From CAVYXK01 sp963708245 (GTDB taxonomy: Bacteria > Pseudomonadota > Alphaproteobacteria > Acetobacterales > Acetobacteraceae), in the NCBI GenBank assembly GCA_963708245.1, contig OY970201.1, forward strand, positions 7,750,001-7,814,000: DNA of 64,000 nt. The letters are read 5' to 3'. Positions 1 through 9,184 of this stretch are shown in pieces. The translations under genes were made by a program, and so were the position numbers. A model generated the notes under the pieces. It had not been told where the DNA came from and made no database searches. It saw only the letters and a program-made list of their open reading frames with translations. The first letter of the stretch is position 1; each line of letters starts with the position of its first letter.

Positions 1-486
1 CTTCGCCAATGCTTGCGCGGTATCGACCGGGTTGGTTTGCCCGTCCTTCGGCAAATAGACCGCGCCGACGAGGTCGTCGATCGCCATTTCCGGCCACAAA
101 TCGCCGGCCTGTTGCGGGGTCAGCATATCGACCTGGAGGCCGAAGCAGCGTGCCATCGAGGCGCCGCGCTTCAACTCCTCGAACCGCGCCTCAGTAGTGG
201 CGAGCGCGAGCGAGCCCATCTGGCGAAAGCCCGTAGCCTGCCCGGTCTCCTGCTCCAGCGCGGCGTAAAGTCCGGTGGTATATTGGGCGAGACGCGTGAG
301 GTTGTGGGTCGCTCGAAGCTGGCCAACAAGGCCCGCCGCATGCCAGGTGGTACCGCAGGTGAGCTGTTTGCGTTCCAGCAGCACGACATCGGTAAGGCCG
401 CGGAGGGTCAGGTGATAGGCGATGCTGCATCCGACGATGCCGCCGCCGATGATGACCACTTGAGCCTTGCCAGGAACCTCGGCCAT
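1..486 (-). CDS. FAD-dependent oxidoreductase, N-terminal part (sarcosine/dimethylglycine dehydrogenase type), cut by window edge
   Basis: The minus strand reads as an open frame from an ATG at 486 to the window edge (162 codons). It opens with MAEVPGKAQVVIIGGGIVGC, a Rossmann dinucleotide-binding GxGxxG loop, followed by the LLERKQLTCGTTWHAAGLVG block typical of DAO-family dehydrogenases that oxidise N-methyl amines such as sarcosine, dimethylglycine or glycine betaine derivatives. The C-terminal part lies outside the window. It is divergent from the next gene, which has the same N-terminal architecture, with only about 70 bases between them, so they probably share a control region and a role in one-carbon/N-methyl amine oxidation. 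The exact substrate cannot be told. Confidence 0.85.
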   Translation of the reverse strand, partial: MAEVPGKAQVVIIGGGIVGCSIAYHLTLRGLTDVVLLERKQLTCGTTWHAAGLVGQLRATHNLTRLAQYTTGLYAALEQETGQATGFRQMGSLALATTEARFEELKRGASMARCFGLQVDMLTPQQAGDLWPEMAIDDLVGAVYLPKDGQTNPVDTAQALAK

Positions 487-555
487 GACGTTTCCCCCTC
501 CGCGACGATTGAGCGAGAGTGCGCCTGACGGCTGGGATCGGGAAGGGACAAGCGG

Positions 556-2976
556 ATGGACTTTGCTCGGGTCGTTGTCATCGGGGGTGGCGTCGTCGGT
601 GCCAGTTGCCTCTACCATCTCGCCAGGCTCGGATGGACGGACATCATCCTGCTGGAGCAGAACGAGCTGACCTCAGGCTCCACATGGCATGCCGCCGGAA
701 ATGTGCCGACCTTCTCGAGCAGTTGGAGTCTTCTGAAGCTCCAGAATTATTCCGCCGCGCTTTACCGCCGCCTGGGTCAGGAGGTCGATTATCCGATCAA
801 TTATCATGTCGTCGGTTCACTGCGTCTCGCCCATACCCAGGAACGAATGGACGAGTTCCATCACGCCCGCGCAATGGCCCGGCTCAATGGAATGGACTAC
901 GAGATTCTGCAACCCGAAGAAATACCCGCCCGTCATCCATTCGTGACGCTTGACGATATCAAGGGCGCTCTCTGGGATCCGCAAGACGGCGACATCGACC
1001 CGGCGCAATTGACGCAGGCTTTCGCCAAGGGCGCGCGCGAGGCGGGCGCGAAAATCCGCAGATTCGAAAAGGTGGTCGGGCTCGCTATGCAGCCGGACGG
1101 CCATTGGCGCGTCAGCACAGACAAGGGCGAAATCCGCACCGAGATCGTCGTCAACGCCGCCGGATATCGAGCCGGCGAAATCATGGCGCTGATCGGCCGT
1201 TCGCTGCCGACAGTCTCCATGTCGCATCAGTATCTTGTCACGGATACGATCCCCGAGCTCGCAGAACGCAAGCAGCGCCTGCCGCTGCTACGCGACCCCG
1301 ACGTATCTTATTACATGCGTCAGGAACTCGATGGGCTCATCCTCGGCCCCTACGAATTGCAGGCCACCCCCGTGTGGCTTGATGGCATCCCCAACGATTT
1401 CTCCTTCCAATTATGGAACCAGGACCTCGAGCGGCTGGAACCATATATCCAAGCTGCGATCGAGCGCGTGCCTCTGCTTGGAACGGTCGGCCTACGTCGG
1501 GTGGTGAACGGACCCATCCCGTATTCGCCGGACGGTAATCCCTATATCGGGCCCGAACACGGCCTCAAGAACTTCCTCCACTGCAACACCTTCAGCTTCG
1601 GCATCACCCAGGCGGGCGGCGCAGGGAAGGCCCTGGCGGAATGGGTCGCGTATGGGCGCCCAGAATCGGACCTCTGGCTTCTCGACCGGCGCCGCCACAC
1701 CGCTTATGCGGACCAGGCCTATACAGCCGAGAAGGCGGTCGAGGTCTATCAGAACGAATACGCCCCATCATTCCCGTTTGAGGAGCGTCCCGCCGGACGC
1801 CCCCGACGGCAATCACCCCTTTACGCGCGCCTGAAACAAAAGGGCGCGCATTTCGGCGCCCGCGGCGGTTGGGAACGCGCCATCTTTTTCGACCCTGACA
1901 GTATAGTCCGCGAACCCACGCTGTCGTTCCGTCGGGACCGGAACTGGATGCCCTTGGTTGCGGAGGAAGTGCGCGCGGTTCGCCAAGCCGTCGGCATCAT
2001 GGACTTCCCCGGCTTCACGAAGTTCGAAATATCAGGACCAGGCGCCGAATCCTATCTCGACAAACTCGTCTGTTCGCGCCTTCCCAAGCTCGGCCGGATA
2101 AGCCTCGCCTATGCCTTGACACCCGAAGGCCGCCTGCTCAGCGAATTCACCATAACCCGCACCGCACCCGATCGCTTCTATCTGGTCGCCGCGGCCATTG
2201 CAGAATGGCACGACGACGGCGTCCTGAGCGATAACCTGCCCGAAGATGGCTCGGTCGTGCTTAAGCGATCGACCGAAGTTCTTGGAACCCTGATGGTGGT
2301 AGGTCCGTGGTCGCGCGAAGTTCTCAGGCGCGTCACCAATGCCGATCTGTCCAGCACCGCATCTCCATGGACGTCCGCGAGGGCAGTGCGGATCGGCTCG
2401 GCCGAAATCCTGGCGCTTCGCATCAATTATGTCGGCGAGCTTGGATGGGAGCTCCACGCACCGGTCAGCGTTCTGCCGGAGTTGTACGACATACTGTGGT
2501 GTGCGGGCGCCGATTACGGAATTCGCGATTTCGGCTTGTACGCTATGGACAGCCTCCGCCTCGATAAGTGCTATCGCGGCTGGAAGAGCGATCTTGAAAC
2601 TGGTTACTCCCCGCTCGAGGCCTCGCTCGACCGCTTCTGCGACCTGAACAAGCCAGATTTCATCGGCCGCGAGGCTCTTCTCGCGGAGCACACGCGCGGT
2701 CCCGCTCGGCGGTTTGTTCCATTAACACTCGATGACCCGGCTTCCGCGGACGCCCCCTTCTGCGCCCCGGTTTACGCCAATGGCGAGGCGGCCGGCCTGG
2801 TGACGTCAGGCGGATGGAGCCACACCCTGAACGCCAGCATCGCACTTGCTTACGTGCGGTCGGATCTCGCTGTCCCTGGCACAAAACTTCAGATCGAAAT
2901 CCTCGGGGAGCTGCGCACTGCTACAGTGAAGCAGGAACCCCTCTACGATCCGGGAAACCTCCGCCTACGCGGTTAG
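556..2976 (+). CDS. FAD-dependent oxidoreductase with aminomethyltransferase (GcvT-like) C-terminal domain
   Basis: This 806-residue protein has an N-terminal DAO-type FAD domain (RVVVIGGGVVGASCLYHLAR near residues 5–24, then GSTWHAAGNVP), a central linker domain around residues 390–450 and a GcvT/aminomethyltransferase-like C-terminal half ending with a barrel domain (PVYANGEAAGLVTSGGWSHT). This is the full architecture of dimethylglycine/sarcosine dehydrogenases, which oxidise N-methyl groups and pass the C1 unit to tetrahydrofolate. The length matches the family (about 800–850). The start is an ATG 70 bases from the divergent homologue, with AGGGA just upstream. Its stop overlaps the stop of the convergent next gene by four bases (TTAG). 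Substrate is inferred only to family level. Confidence 0.88.
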   Translation: MDFARVVVIGGGVVGASCLYHLARLGWTDIILLEQNELTSGSTWHAAGNVPTFSSSWSLLKLQNYSAALYRRLGQEVDYPINYHVVGSLRLAHTQERMDEFHHARAMARLNGMDYEILQPEEIPARHPFVTLDDIKGALWDPQDGDIDPAQLTQAFAKGAREAGAKIRRFEKVVGLAMQPDGHWRVSTDKGEIRTEIVVNAAGYRAGEIMALIGRSLPTVSMSHQYLVTDTIPELAERKQRLPLLRDPDVSYYMRQELDGLILGPYELQATPVWLDGIPNDFSFQLWNQDLERLEPYIQAAIERVPLLGTVGLRRVVNGPIPYSPDGNPYIGPEHGLKNFLHCNTFSFGITQAGGAGKALAEWVAYGRPESDLWLLDRRRHTAYADQAYTAEKAVEVYQNEYAPSFPFEERPAGRPRRQSPLYARLKQKGAHFGARGGWERAIFFDPDSIVREPTLSFRRDRNWMPLVAEEVRAVRQAVGIMDFPGFTKFEISGPGAESYLDKLVCSRLPKLGRISLAYALTPEGRLLSEFTITRTAPDRFYLVAAAIAEWHDDGVLSDNLPEDGSVVLKRSTEVLGTLMVVGPWSREVLRRVTNADLSSTASPWTSARAVRIGSAEILALRINYVGELGWELHAPVSVLPELYDILWCAGADYGIRDFGLYAMDSLRLDKCYRGWKSDLETGYSPLEASLDRFCDLNKPDFIGREALLAEHTRGPARRFVPLTLDDPASADAPFCAPVYANGEAAGLVTSGGWSHTLNASIALAYVRSDLAVPGTKLQIEILGELRTATVKQEPLYDPGNLRLRG

Positions 2977-4133
2977 TTGCCAGGCCCGAACGCCGGCATA
3001 ACCTCCTCGGCGACCCACTGGAATTGTTCCAACATGACCGATTTCGGCGTGCAGAGGCTGGTACTCAGGTTGATGTGCTGCATGCCCGGGAAACGAGCCT
3101 CGATCTTCTTCAGATGCTCGATCAACTCGTCCGCCGTCCCCGCAAACCAGGAGCCGATCTTCATGTAGTGCTCCACCGTCGGCACGTCGGCCGCCGCCCA
3201 GCCCCCGCGCCGGGCCACCGCCTCGATCTGCACCGGCGTCAGGCCCGGCACGAAGCCGAGGGGCGCGAACATCTTCACATACTCCTCATACCACGGGGTG
3301 ATCTCGCGGATCGCCTGCTCGCGTGTCTTCGCCAGATGGAAGAAGATGCCGATGGTCAGGTCCTCGCCCAGTTGGAGCTGCCGGCCGGCACGTGCCGCGG
3401 CATCGCGATACGCATGGATCGGACCCTCCGCCATGGTCGCCGCACCACCGCCAACCACGCCCTTGATCCCGTGGCTGATCATGAAGTCCAATCCGCGTGC
3501 ACTGGCGCTCACGATCGGCTGCCAGCACTCCACGGGACGGTGCGCTGGTCGCGGTACCAAGGTCAGCTCCTTGAGCTGGTAACCGCGATACGGGACCTCT
3601 GGCGGCAACGTGTAGTGCTTGCCCTTGTGCGCGAACAACTCGCTGTTGAACGCCTTGAAGATGATCTCGACCTGCTCTTCGAACAGCTCGCGGTTGGCGT
3701 TCTGGTCGAGCATCGGGGAGCCGAAGGTTTCCACTTCCCTTGTGTGATAGCCGCGCCCGACACCGAACACCGTCCGGCCGCCAGTCAGGATGTCGGCCAC
3801 CGCGAAGTCCTCGGCGAGCCGCAACGGGTGCCACATCGGGGTGATGTTGAAGCCGCAGCCGACCTTCAGCCGCTTCGTCACCTGCGCGAGGTGGACCGCC
3901 ATCATGAGGATGTTCGGGATAACCTCATAGCCCTCGTGCTGGAAATGGTGCTCGGCGAGCCACAGCGTGTCCCACCCCAGCGCGTCCATCGTCTTCGCGA
4001 CTGCCTCGGTTTTCTCGAACACCGAGGCGAGATGCTCGTTCGGGTAGCGGCGCTCGTTGGCGGGCGTGGCGTCCTGGCCCATGTCGGGCAGGTCCACGTG
4101 GCCGGGATACACGGTGACGAACTTGGTGATCAT
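2973..4133 (-). CDS. LLM class flavin-dependent oxidoreductase (luciferase-like monooxygenase)
   Basis: The 386-residue product begins MITKFVTVYPGHVDLPDMGQ and carries the luciferase-like TIM-barrel signatures: ALGWDTLWLAEHHFQHEG near residue 50 and GRTVFGVGRGYHTREVETFG near residue 120. Such enzymes use reduced flavin (FMNH2 or F420) to oxygenate small organic substrates. I chose the ATG at 4133 because a GGAGG lies directly upstream; a longer in-frame extension to 4229 has no family support. The stop codon overlaps that of the convergent oxidoreductase. The next gene upstream on the same strand encodes a Rieske protein, so the two may act together in an oxidation pathway. Confidence 0.87.
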   Translation of the reverse strand: MITKFVTVYPGHVDLPDMGQDATPANERRYPNEHLASVFEKTEAVAKTMDALGWDTLWLAEHHFQHEGYEVIPNILMMAVHLAQVTKRLKVGCGFNITPMWHPLRLAEDFAVADILTGGRTVFGVGRGYHTREVETFGSPMLDQNANRELFEEQVEIIFKAFNSELFAHKGKHYTLPPEVPYRGYQLKELTLVPRPAHRPVECWQPIVSASARGLDFMISHGIKGVVGGGAATMAEGPIHAYRDAAARAGRQLQLGEDLTIGIFFHLAKTREQAIREITPWYEEYVKMFAPLGFVPGLTPVQIEAVARRGGWAAADVPTVEHYMKIGSWFAGTADELIEHLKKIEARFPGMQHINLSTSLCTPKSVMLEQFQWVAEEVMPAFGPGN

Positions 4134-4243
4134 CGTTCGCGCCTCCGGGGAAGCAGGGGAGGGCAGTCTGGCGCATGCTGCGGCTCCACGCCAGCCGTGG
4201 CGGGAACCGCGCGGGCAATCCGCCGCCAATCACGGCAGCCGGA

Positions 4244-5818
4244 TCACTCCTCGGCGACGAGCTCCCGCATCTGCCGGGCGGTGCGCAGCGTGTGCCGCCC
4301 CTTCATCGGTGCGTGCAGGAAGCGGTTGAGCGCTGCCGCGATCGCCGGCGCGTCATCGGGCAGCGCCGCCATCAATCTCCCGCCCGCCATGAGCGTTTTC
4401 AGCAGATGGACGGAGATGATGAAGCGTTCGCGCCCGTGGTCGAACAACGCCGCCGTCTCCTGCGCCATAAACGCCCGCGTGTCGGCTACCGCGAAGCGCC
4501 GCGTGTCGAGCAGCGGATCGACATAGCCCGCGTTGCGGCCGACGAAGCAGGCAAGCTGCAGCAGCACCGCAGGCCATAACTCCGGCCACCGGGCGACCGC
4601 GGTGCGCGTCGCCTCCGCGAATGTCAGGGCATGGGTGAAGTCGAGCCAGCCGATATTGTCGGCGAGCTTGGCATCGGTGCGCGTCAACGCATGCTCATCG
4701 ACACGCAGCAGGGTCCAGGCAGACGCCTCGACCATCACCCGGTAGATCGCTTCCGGCGGATACTGCGCAGCCCAGGCGGCAACGATCGCCATTGCCGCGC
4801 GGGGCGCCTTGCCGCGCAGCGCCACCGCCTCCAGGGGCAGGACGCATTCATGCAGGCGGCCCCACGCGGCGAGATGTGCACGGTAATCGCGAAACTCCGG
4901 CAGCAGGTCCTCGCGTGTCGCAGAGGCCAGGCTGCGCGTCAGCATAAGCAGCAATGGCTCGTGCGTCTCCGCGTCAAGGCGATCGGTGAGCTCGATTGTC
5001 TTCACCGTATAGATCAGCGAATGACCGAAATCCGCATAGTGCCCTAACGCGACGCCGACGAGTGCCGGCAGCAGCGCGGCGGGCGTAATGCCCGCGGCAA
5101 GCGCCCCACGCAGCAGGGCCATGGCGGTCTGTTCATCTTCGCGTTCGATTGACGCGCGGAAGGCATCCTCGTCCCACGGCACTTCTCCGGTCGGGAACGG
5201 AGTGGGCTTGCCGAGCCGCGCATCGTCCGCGATGTGGCCGAGAACCTCGCCAAGCGCGACCAGCTTCTGATCCGGGTCCGTAGTCGGACTGTCGAACAAC
5301 GCTATCCAGTCCGGCGCGCCCGCCAGCGCGTGCGTGGTGCCGAACTCCAGCCGCTCGGCAACCCAACCAACAGCCTCGCGCACGGCGTCCAGAGGATCGG
5401 CCCCGAGGCGCATCAATCGCGCGACCTCCCGCACCAGTCGCTGGTGATCGTTGTCTTCCAGCCCATTGCGCACGCCCTGCAAGATCTCGCGGCGGCGCTC
5501 CGCGGGATCAGGCGGCACGATGTCCACCCATACATGTGCATCCTGCAGGCGAGTCGGAAACCGCGTCAGTCGGTCGCCGCCCACCAGTGTTGCCCCGGAC
5601 TCGAGGTCGAATTTCCAGTTGTGCCAGTTGCAGGTCAGGATGCAGCCGTCGGTCAGCACGCCTTCACTCAGCGGATAGCCCTCGTGCGGGCATCGGTTGG
5701 TGCAGGCGTACACGCCGCGGTCGGTCCGCAGCAGCAGGATTTGCCGTCCGTCGTGCCGGATGACTGCCTTTCCCTCCCGGGCCAGCTCGGCCTCCGGCAG
5801 TGCCTCGATCCATGCCAT
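4244..5818 (-). CDS. Rieske (2Fe-2S) domain protein with large C-terminal helical domain
   Basis: Residues 1–105 form a Rieske-type ferredoxin domain: CTNRCPHEGYPLSEG and CILTCNWHNWKFDL supply the two Cys and two His ligands (C-P-H and C-N-W-H). The remaining 400 residues are alpha-helical and Ala/Leu-rich, with conserved-looking His clusters (LGHYADFGHSLIYTVKTIE near residue 245). This is not the catalytic domain of ring-hydroxylating oxygenases, whose iron site (D/E-x-x-H-x4-H) I do not see. The tail could hold its own metal or be an oxidase-like scaffold. The gene lies upstream of and co-directional with the flavin monooxygenase, about 110 bases away, suggesting electron delivery to it or to a small-molecule oxidation step. 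Function unassigned. Confidence 0.8.
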   Translation of the reverse strand: MAWIEALPEAELAREGKAVIRHDGRQILLLRTDRGVYACTNRCPHEGYPLSEGVLTDGCILTCNWHNWKFDLESGATLVGGDRLTRFPTRLQDAHVWVDIVPPDPAERRREILQGVRNGLEDNDHQRLVREVARLMRLGADPLDAVREAVGWVAERLEFGTTHALAGAPDWIALFDSPTTDPDQKLVALGEVLGHIADDARLGKPTPFPTGEVPWDEDAFRASIEREDEQTAMALLRGALAAGITPAALLPALVGVALGHYADFGHSLIYTVKTIELTDRLDAETHEPLLLMLTRSLASATREDLLPEFRDYRAHLAAWGRLHECVLPLEAVALRGKAPRAAMAIVAAWAAQYPPEAIYRVMVEASAWTLLRVDEHALTRTDAKLADNIGWLDFTHALTFAEATRTAVARWPELWPAVLLQLACFVGRNAGYVDPLLDTRRFAVADTRAFMAQETAALFDHGRERFIISVHLLKTLMAGGRLMAALPDDAPAIAAALNRFLHAPMKGRHTLRTARQMRELVAEE

Positions 5819-6100
5819 CTGTTGCCTCCCTTGCCGGGGTGATCGGTAGGCGCAGCGCCTGCACCTGACTGCCGGATCCCTAGCACGCCGCTGCCACTGC
5901 GCAGATGGGGCAGTGGTTTTCCAGCAGTAAGGAGCTCGCGCCGTCCCGGCGCGCAGCGTGTCCGCGCGTCGGGCTTGTGCAAGTCACGACTTGGAAAACG
6001 GATGGCCCCGTCGGCCGTCGCTCAGATGGAACACTCTTGCGTCGAAACATCTTGCTGAGAGAACGATATCGTGTTTGGATCGTGACTGGGAGGAATTGTA

Positions 6101-6175
6101 ATGTTGCCGCGTCTCAAACAACTGCAAATGGTGGTCCCCGGCGTCCGGAGCCCGCGTGGATTCCGGCGGCGATGA
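6101..6175 (+). CDS. Candidate 24-residue leader-like peptide
   Basis: A strong ribosome-binding site (GGGAGGAA) lies seven bases before an ATG that opens a 24-codon Arg-rich frame, MLPRLKQLQMVVPGVRSPRG, ending at a TGA. The TGA overlaps the ATG of the next tiny frame as ATGA, an arrangement typical of translational coupling. No family is recognised. It may be a real small gene, or the two frames may be remnants of one longer gene. Nothing else was found in the preceding interval from 5819. Confidence 0.3.
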   Translation: MLPRLKQLQMVVPGVRSPRGFRRR

Positions 6176-6264
6176 TCGGAGTGGGTATCAATACGCTCGC
6201 CGCCGGGGTGATCGCGCTCAGCGTCAGCATCGCCATCGGCAGGGCGATCGCCTGCGGTAAATAG
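6172..6264 (+). CDS. Candidate 30-residue single-pass membrane peptide
   Basis: This frame starts inside the stop of the preceding 24-codon frame (ATGA) and encodes MIGVGINTLAAGVIALSVSI followed by AIGRAIACGK. It is almost entirely one hydrophobic helix with a positively charged end, as in small membrane peptides (toxins, regulators or complex subunits). It ends two bases before the convergent TIM-barrel gene. The coupled layout and strong upstream ribosome-binding site argue for expression; the short length argues for caution. Confidence 0.3.
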   Translation: MIGVGINTLAAGVIALSVSIAIGRAIACGK

Positions 6265-6266
6265 GC

Positions 6267-7079
6267 TCAGGCCTGCAACCCTAGGCACAACAGGGCGAGG
6301 CTCTCTGCCAGCACCGCGGCAATGTCTGCGTTGGTGTGCACGCTCGGCGCGAATGCCTCCATCGACACCAGGCCGTCATAGCCGCCGCGAAGCAGCACCG
6401 AGAGCTGCTTGACGGTACCGAGGACATCATCGGGGCCGACGAGCACGCGGTGCCGATCTTCGATCTCCGCCCGTTCGACGCTGTGGTCCATCACGCCGGA
6501 CACGTGAACGAGCCCGGTGCGTTCCGGAAACATCTCGGTCTCGCCGGCGACGAAATGATGGAAGGTGTCGTGAACCAGCGCGAACACGCGACCCCCACCA
6601 ACATCGTCGATCGCCTTCAGCGCCGCGCGCTTCGTGCGTAGCGCGCTCTGCGGAAAGCCGAGGGGCTCGACAAGTCCGCGCACGCCCTCAGCCGCGAAGA
6701 TCAGCGCCAACCCGGCGAGCGCCTGCCGTAGCGCGGTGGCCCGATCGGCTGGGCTCCGATGGTCGTCCTTGGCATTGACCGGGCAGAGCACGATGGCGCC
6801 CGCGCCACAGGTCCGAGCATAGCGCGCGAGGGCTGTTGCCTCGGCGGCACGGATACCGTTCCAGTCGTCAAAGCGCTGTAAAGCGTTGATCGCCGCGATG
6901 CGGACCCCGGCCGTTTCCGCCTGCTGCCGGATAACCTCGGGCGGTGTGCGGTCGGCGATTTCCACTCCTGGAAGGTCGTTGCGGATCTCCACGTCGGCGA
7001 TCCCCATGGCGCGGGCGATCTGCGCGAACTCCAGGAACCGGTGCTTCGGCAACGTGACGTGATTCAGCGCGAACTGCAT
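6267..7079 (-). CDS. Sugar phosphate isomerase/epimerase (xylose isomerase-like TIM barrel)
   Basis: The product of about 270 residues is an AP-endonuclease-2/xylose-isomerase-type TIM barrel. It starts MQFALNHVTLPKHRFLEFAQ, then shows GIADVEIRNDLPGVEI, IAAINALQRF, EGVRGLVEPLGFPQSALR, FALVHDTFHHFVAGE and DGLVSMEAFAPS. The His/Glu/Asp metal ligands fall in the usual strands. These enzymes isomerise or epimerise sugars, inositol derivatives or hydroxypyruvate. A GTG at 7115 would add 12 residues, but MQFALNH fits family starts better. The neighbouring methyltransferase lies about 50 bases upstream on the same strand. Substrate unknown. Confidence 0.8.
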   Translation of the reverse strand: MQFALNHVTLPKHRFLEFAQIARAMGIADVEIRNDLPGVEIADRTPPEVIRQQAETAGVRIAAINALQRFDDWNGIRAAEATALARYARTCGAGAIVLCPVNAKDDHRSPADRATALRQALAGLALIFAAEGVRGLVEPLGFPQSALRTKRAALKAIDDVGGGRVFALVHDTFHHFVAGETEMFPERTGLVHVSGVMDHSVERAEIEDRHRVLVGPDDVLGTVKQLSVLLRGGYDGLVSMEAFAPSVHTNADIAAVLAESLALLCLGLQA

Positions 7080-7128
7080 GCGCCCGTCATAGCCTGGAGC
7101 AGGCGTTACGCCCACCGCAAGCAGGCGC

Positions 7129-8025
7129 TCAATGCGGTACGCGAGTGATTGCGTGCCAGCGCACCAGCCGCAACTGGCCCGAGCGTATCAGCCGAATCCG
7201 CAACAGCCACAACTCCGCTTCCCGCACCAGCAGAGCCGCACGAGCAGGGGCCGGCTTGTCGGTCCGGATTGCGCGCACCGCGGTGCGCCAGCCACGCAGC
7301 GCTTGCATCATGTGCCGTTCGGAAATGTCCTCCACCACCCGCACCTCGAAGCCGAGCCGCGCGAGGATTCGGCTGATCGCCGCCTCGGTCGGCAGGTCGG
7401 GGCTGCGGTGCTCCAGTTCGGCCCAGCGGGTGACGTTTGGGTCGGCGAGGTTGAGCGGCGCCGCGACCACCGTCTGCGCCATTGTCACTTGGCCACCCGG
7501 CCGTAGCGAGAGCACCAACGCTCCCAGGACCGCCTCGGGAGCACTGCTGCGGATCGCATCGAGCAGCATCCCGTGGTGGTAGTAACGGTGGGCGAAGCGG
7601 GGGTGCGCCGGATCCCAGATCTCGACCTGCGCCCGTCGCCCGAGGCCGGCTCGTGTGCAGAGCATCGCCCCGGCGGCCGCCAAGTGCACGTCGGCTTCGA
7701 AACCGCTGACCCATACCCCAAGCCGGGTGGCGATCGAGCGCGCTGGTCCGCCCGGACCGCAGCCGAGCAGCAGCAAGCTGGAGGCGGCCGACAAGCCGAG
7801 TGGTCCGGTCAACCGAAGTGTCTCCTCTTCCCCGCCGGGGAAGACGAAGCCTTCCCCCCAGAGCTGGGCGGCAACCTCGATTCGCTCCGCGGTCCAGGCC
7901 ACATCGGAATTCGGGGTCGCTTCAGCAGGGGGATCGTCAGCGGTCACGGCAAGCCCCGGCGACGCCGAGTCCGAATCGGCGGCCGAGGGCTTGCCCAACC
8001 AGTTCCACATGCCGGCAAGCAGCAT
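7129..8025 (-). CDS. SAM-dependent class I methyltransferase
   Basis: The 298-residue protein has a low-complexity N-terminus (about residues 1–45) and then a class I methyltransferase fold. Motif I is LLLLGCGPGGPARSIATRLG near residue 85, followed by VSGFEAD (the acidic residue binding the SAM ribose) and VLGALVLSLRPGGQVTMAQT (motif IV/post-IV). The last 60 residues are basic, Arg-rich helices. It is encoded between the TIM-barrel isomerase and the MetE-like gene on the same strand, in a likely operon. The methyl acceptor cannot be deduced; small-molecule methylation is more likely than RNA or protein, but this is inference. Confidence 0.78.
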   Translation of the reverse strand: MLLAGMWNWLGKPSAADSDSASPGLAVTADDPPAEATPNSDVAWTAERIEVAAQLWGEGFVFPGGEEETLRLTGPLGLSAASSLLLLGCGPGGPARSIATRLGVWVSGFEADVHLAAAGAMLCTRAGLGRRAQVEIWDPAHPRFAHRYYHHGMLLDAIRSSAPEAVLGALVLSLRPGGQVTMAQTVVAAPLNLADPNVTRWAELEHRSPDLPTEAAISRILARLGFEVRVVEDISERHMMQALRGWRTAVRAIRTDKPAPARAALLVREAELWLLRIRLIRSGQLRLVRWHAITRVPH

Positions 8026-8092
8026 GGACCACGAGGTAGCATCCCAGGGATTGATGGAAAGTTTCGCTCAGGCGAATTCGAGCCGCATTGGA

Positions 8093-9184
8093 TCACCCGA
8101 ATAGCCGGCGCGAGGCGATCCGCGCGCCCTCAGCCAGCGCCGCCAGCTTGGCCCAGACCACGTCCTCGGCAACCCGGCCGCGACCGGCTGAAGTGTCGAA
8201 CCCGCAATCGGTACCTGCGATCACCCGGCGCGGATCGCCCACGGCCTCTGCTACGCGCGCGATCCGCTCGGCCACAACTTCGGGGTGCTCGACGAAATTG
8301 GTCAGCGTATCAATGACGCCGGCCACGATGATCTGCCCGGGGCCGAGCGGGGTAGAGACGAGACACCGGTGTTCATGGGCGTGGCGCGGATTGGCGAACG
8401 GCAGCACGAGGCCCCCGACTTTCGCCTGCCGGATTGTGGGCAGGATTTCGGGCAAAGCCACGTCGCAGTCGTGCGGGCCCTCGTAATTGCCCCAGCAGGC
8501 GTGCAGCCGCACCCGATCCGGGGGGATATTGCGTAGGGCCGTATTGATGGTCGCCACCACCCGTTCGGCGAAACCCACGAAGTCCTTGAGCGGCCGATCC
8601 TGGTACGACACGTGGCGCTCCAGCGCCAAGTCCGGAGCATCGATCTGCAGCAGGAACCCGTTCGCCACGATGGTTTCGTATTCCACCTGCAGAGCGGCGC
8701 CGAGCGCGGCAAGATATGCGTCTTCCATGTCATAGTAGGCATTGCGCAGTGCCGCCGCGACAATGCCAGGCGAGGGCGCGGTCATGAACGGCTCGGCAAA
8801 GCCGCCCCCGGCCTCATCAAGCGCGGCACGGAAATCGGTGCATTCCGCCTCGATCAGCGCACGGTCAAGGTATTTCACCTCGCCGACTGCCTCCGGCACA
8901 AGTGCGGTGTTGCTGACCGACACGCCCACCGCATCATGCGCCGCCTTCCAGGCGTTGAAGCCAGGATAGCGCGCCACGTCGGCAAATGTGCGGCGGGTCC
9001 AGCCGCCGCCGAAGCCGCTCAGCCGGTGGCGGAGATAAAGGAAGAACGCCTCGCGCTGCTGCTCGCCGTTGTTGCCGATGTCGATGCCAGCCTCGATCTG
9101 CTTCGCCACGACGCGGCGCAGCGCCGCCTTTCCCTCGGCTGCGAGCATACCGGGATCGACCGCCTCGCCGCGGGCGCGGCGCAC
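8093..9184 (-). CDS. Cobalamin-independent methionine synthase II family protein (MetE C-terminal domain-like), 5' end frameshifted
   Basis: The 363-residue frame matches the MetE C-terminal/epoxyalkane:CoM transferase-like barrel: IPPDRVRLHACWGNYEGPHD near residue 230, GGLVLPFANPRHAHEH (zinc-ligand His) and DPRRVIAGTDCGFDTSAGRG (zinc-ligand Cys) near residue 320. The annotated start is a GTG, but family members begin with an ILTTHTGSLPRP motif. That motif is present just upstream split over two frames: ILTTH follows an ATG at 9260, and TGSLPRPPALTELY continues into this frame. Two bases appear lost in an AC-rich run at about 9228–9236. The ATG at 9260 is one base from the stop of the upstream PLP gene, as expected for the native start, so the gene is probably damaged or mis-sequenced. 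Confidence 0.82.
   Translation of the reverse strand: MRRARGEAVDPGMLAAEGKAALRRVVAKQIEAGIDIGNNGEQQREAFFLYLRHRLSGFGGGWTRRTFADVARYPGFNAWKAAHDAVGVSVSNTALVPEAVGEVKYLDRALIEAECTDFRAALDEAGGGFAEPFMTAPSPGIVAAALRNAYYDMEDAYLAALGAALQVEYETIVANGFLLQIDAPDLALERHVSYQDRPLKDFVGFAERVVATINTALRNIPPDRVRLHACWGNYEGPHDCDVALPEILPTIRQAKVGGLVLPFANPRHAHEHRCLVSTPLGPGQIIVAGVIDTLTNFVEHPEVVAERIARVAEAVGDPRRVIAGTDCGFDTSAGRGRVAEDVVWAKLAALAEGARIASRRLFG

Noticed and set aside
2814..4526. 570-codon plus-strand open frame
   Set aside because: Shadow of the LLM oxidoreductase and the Rieske gene; both minus-strand genes have clear motifs and ribosome-binding sites.
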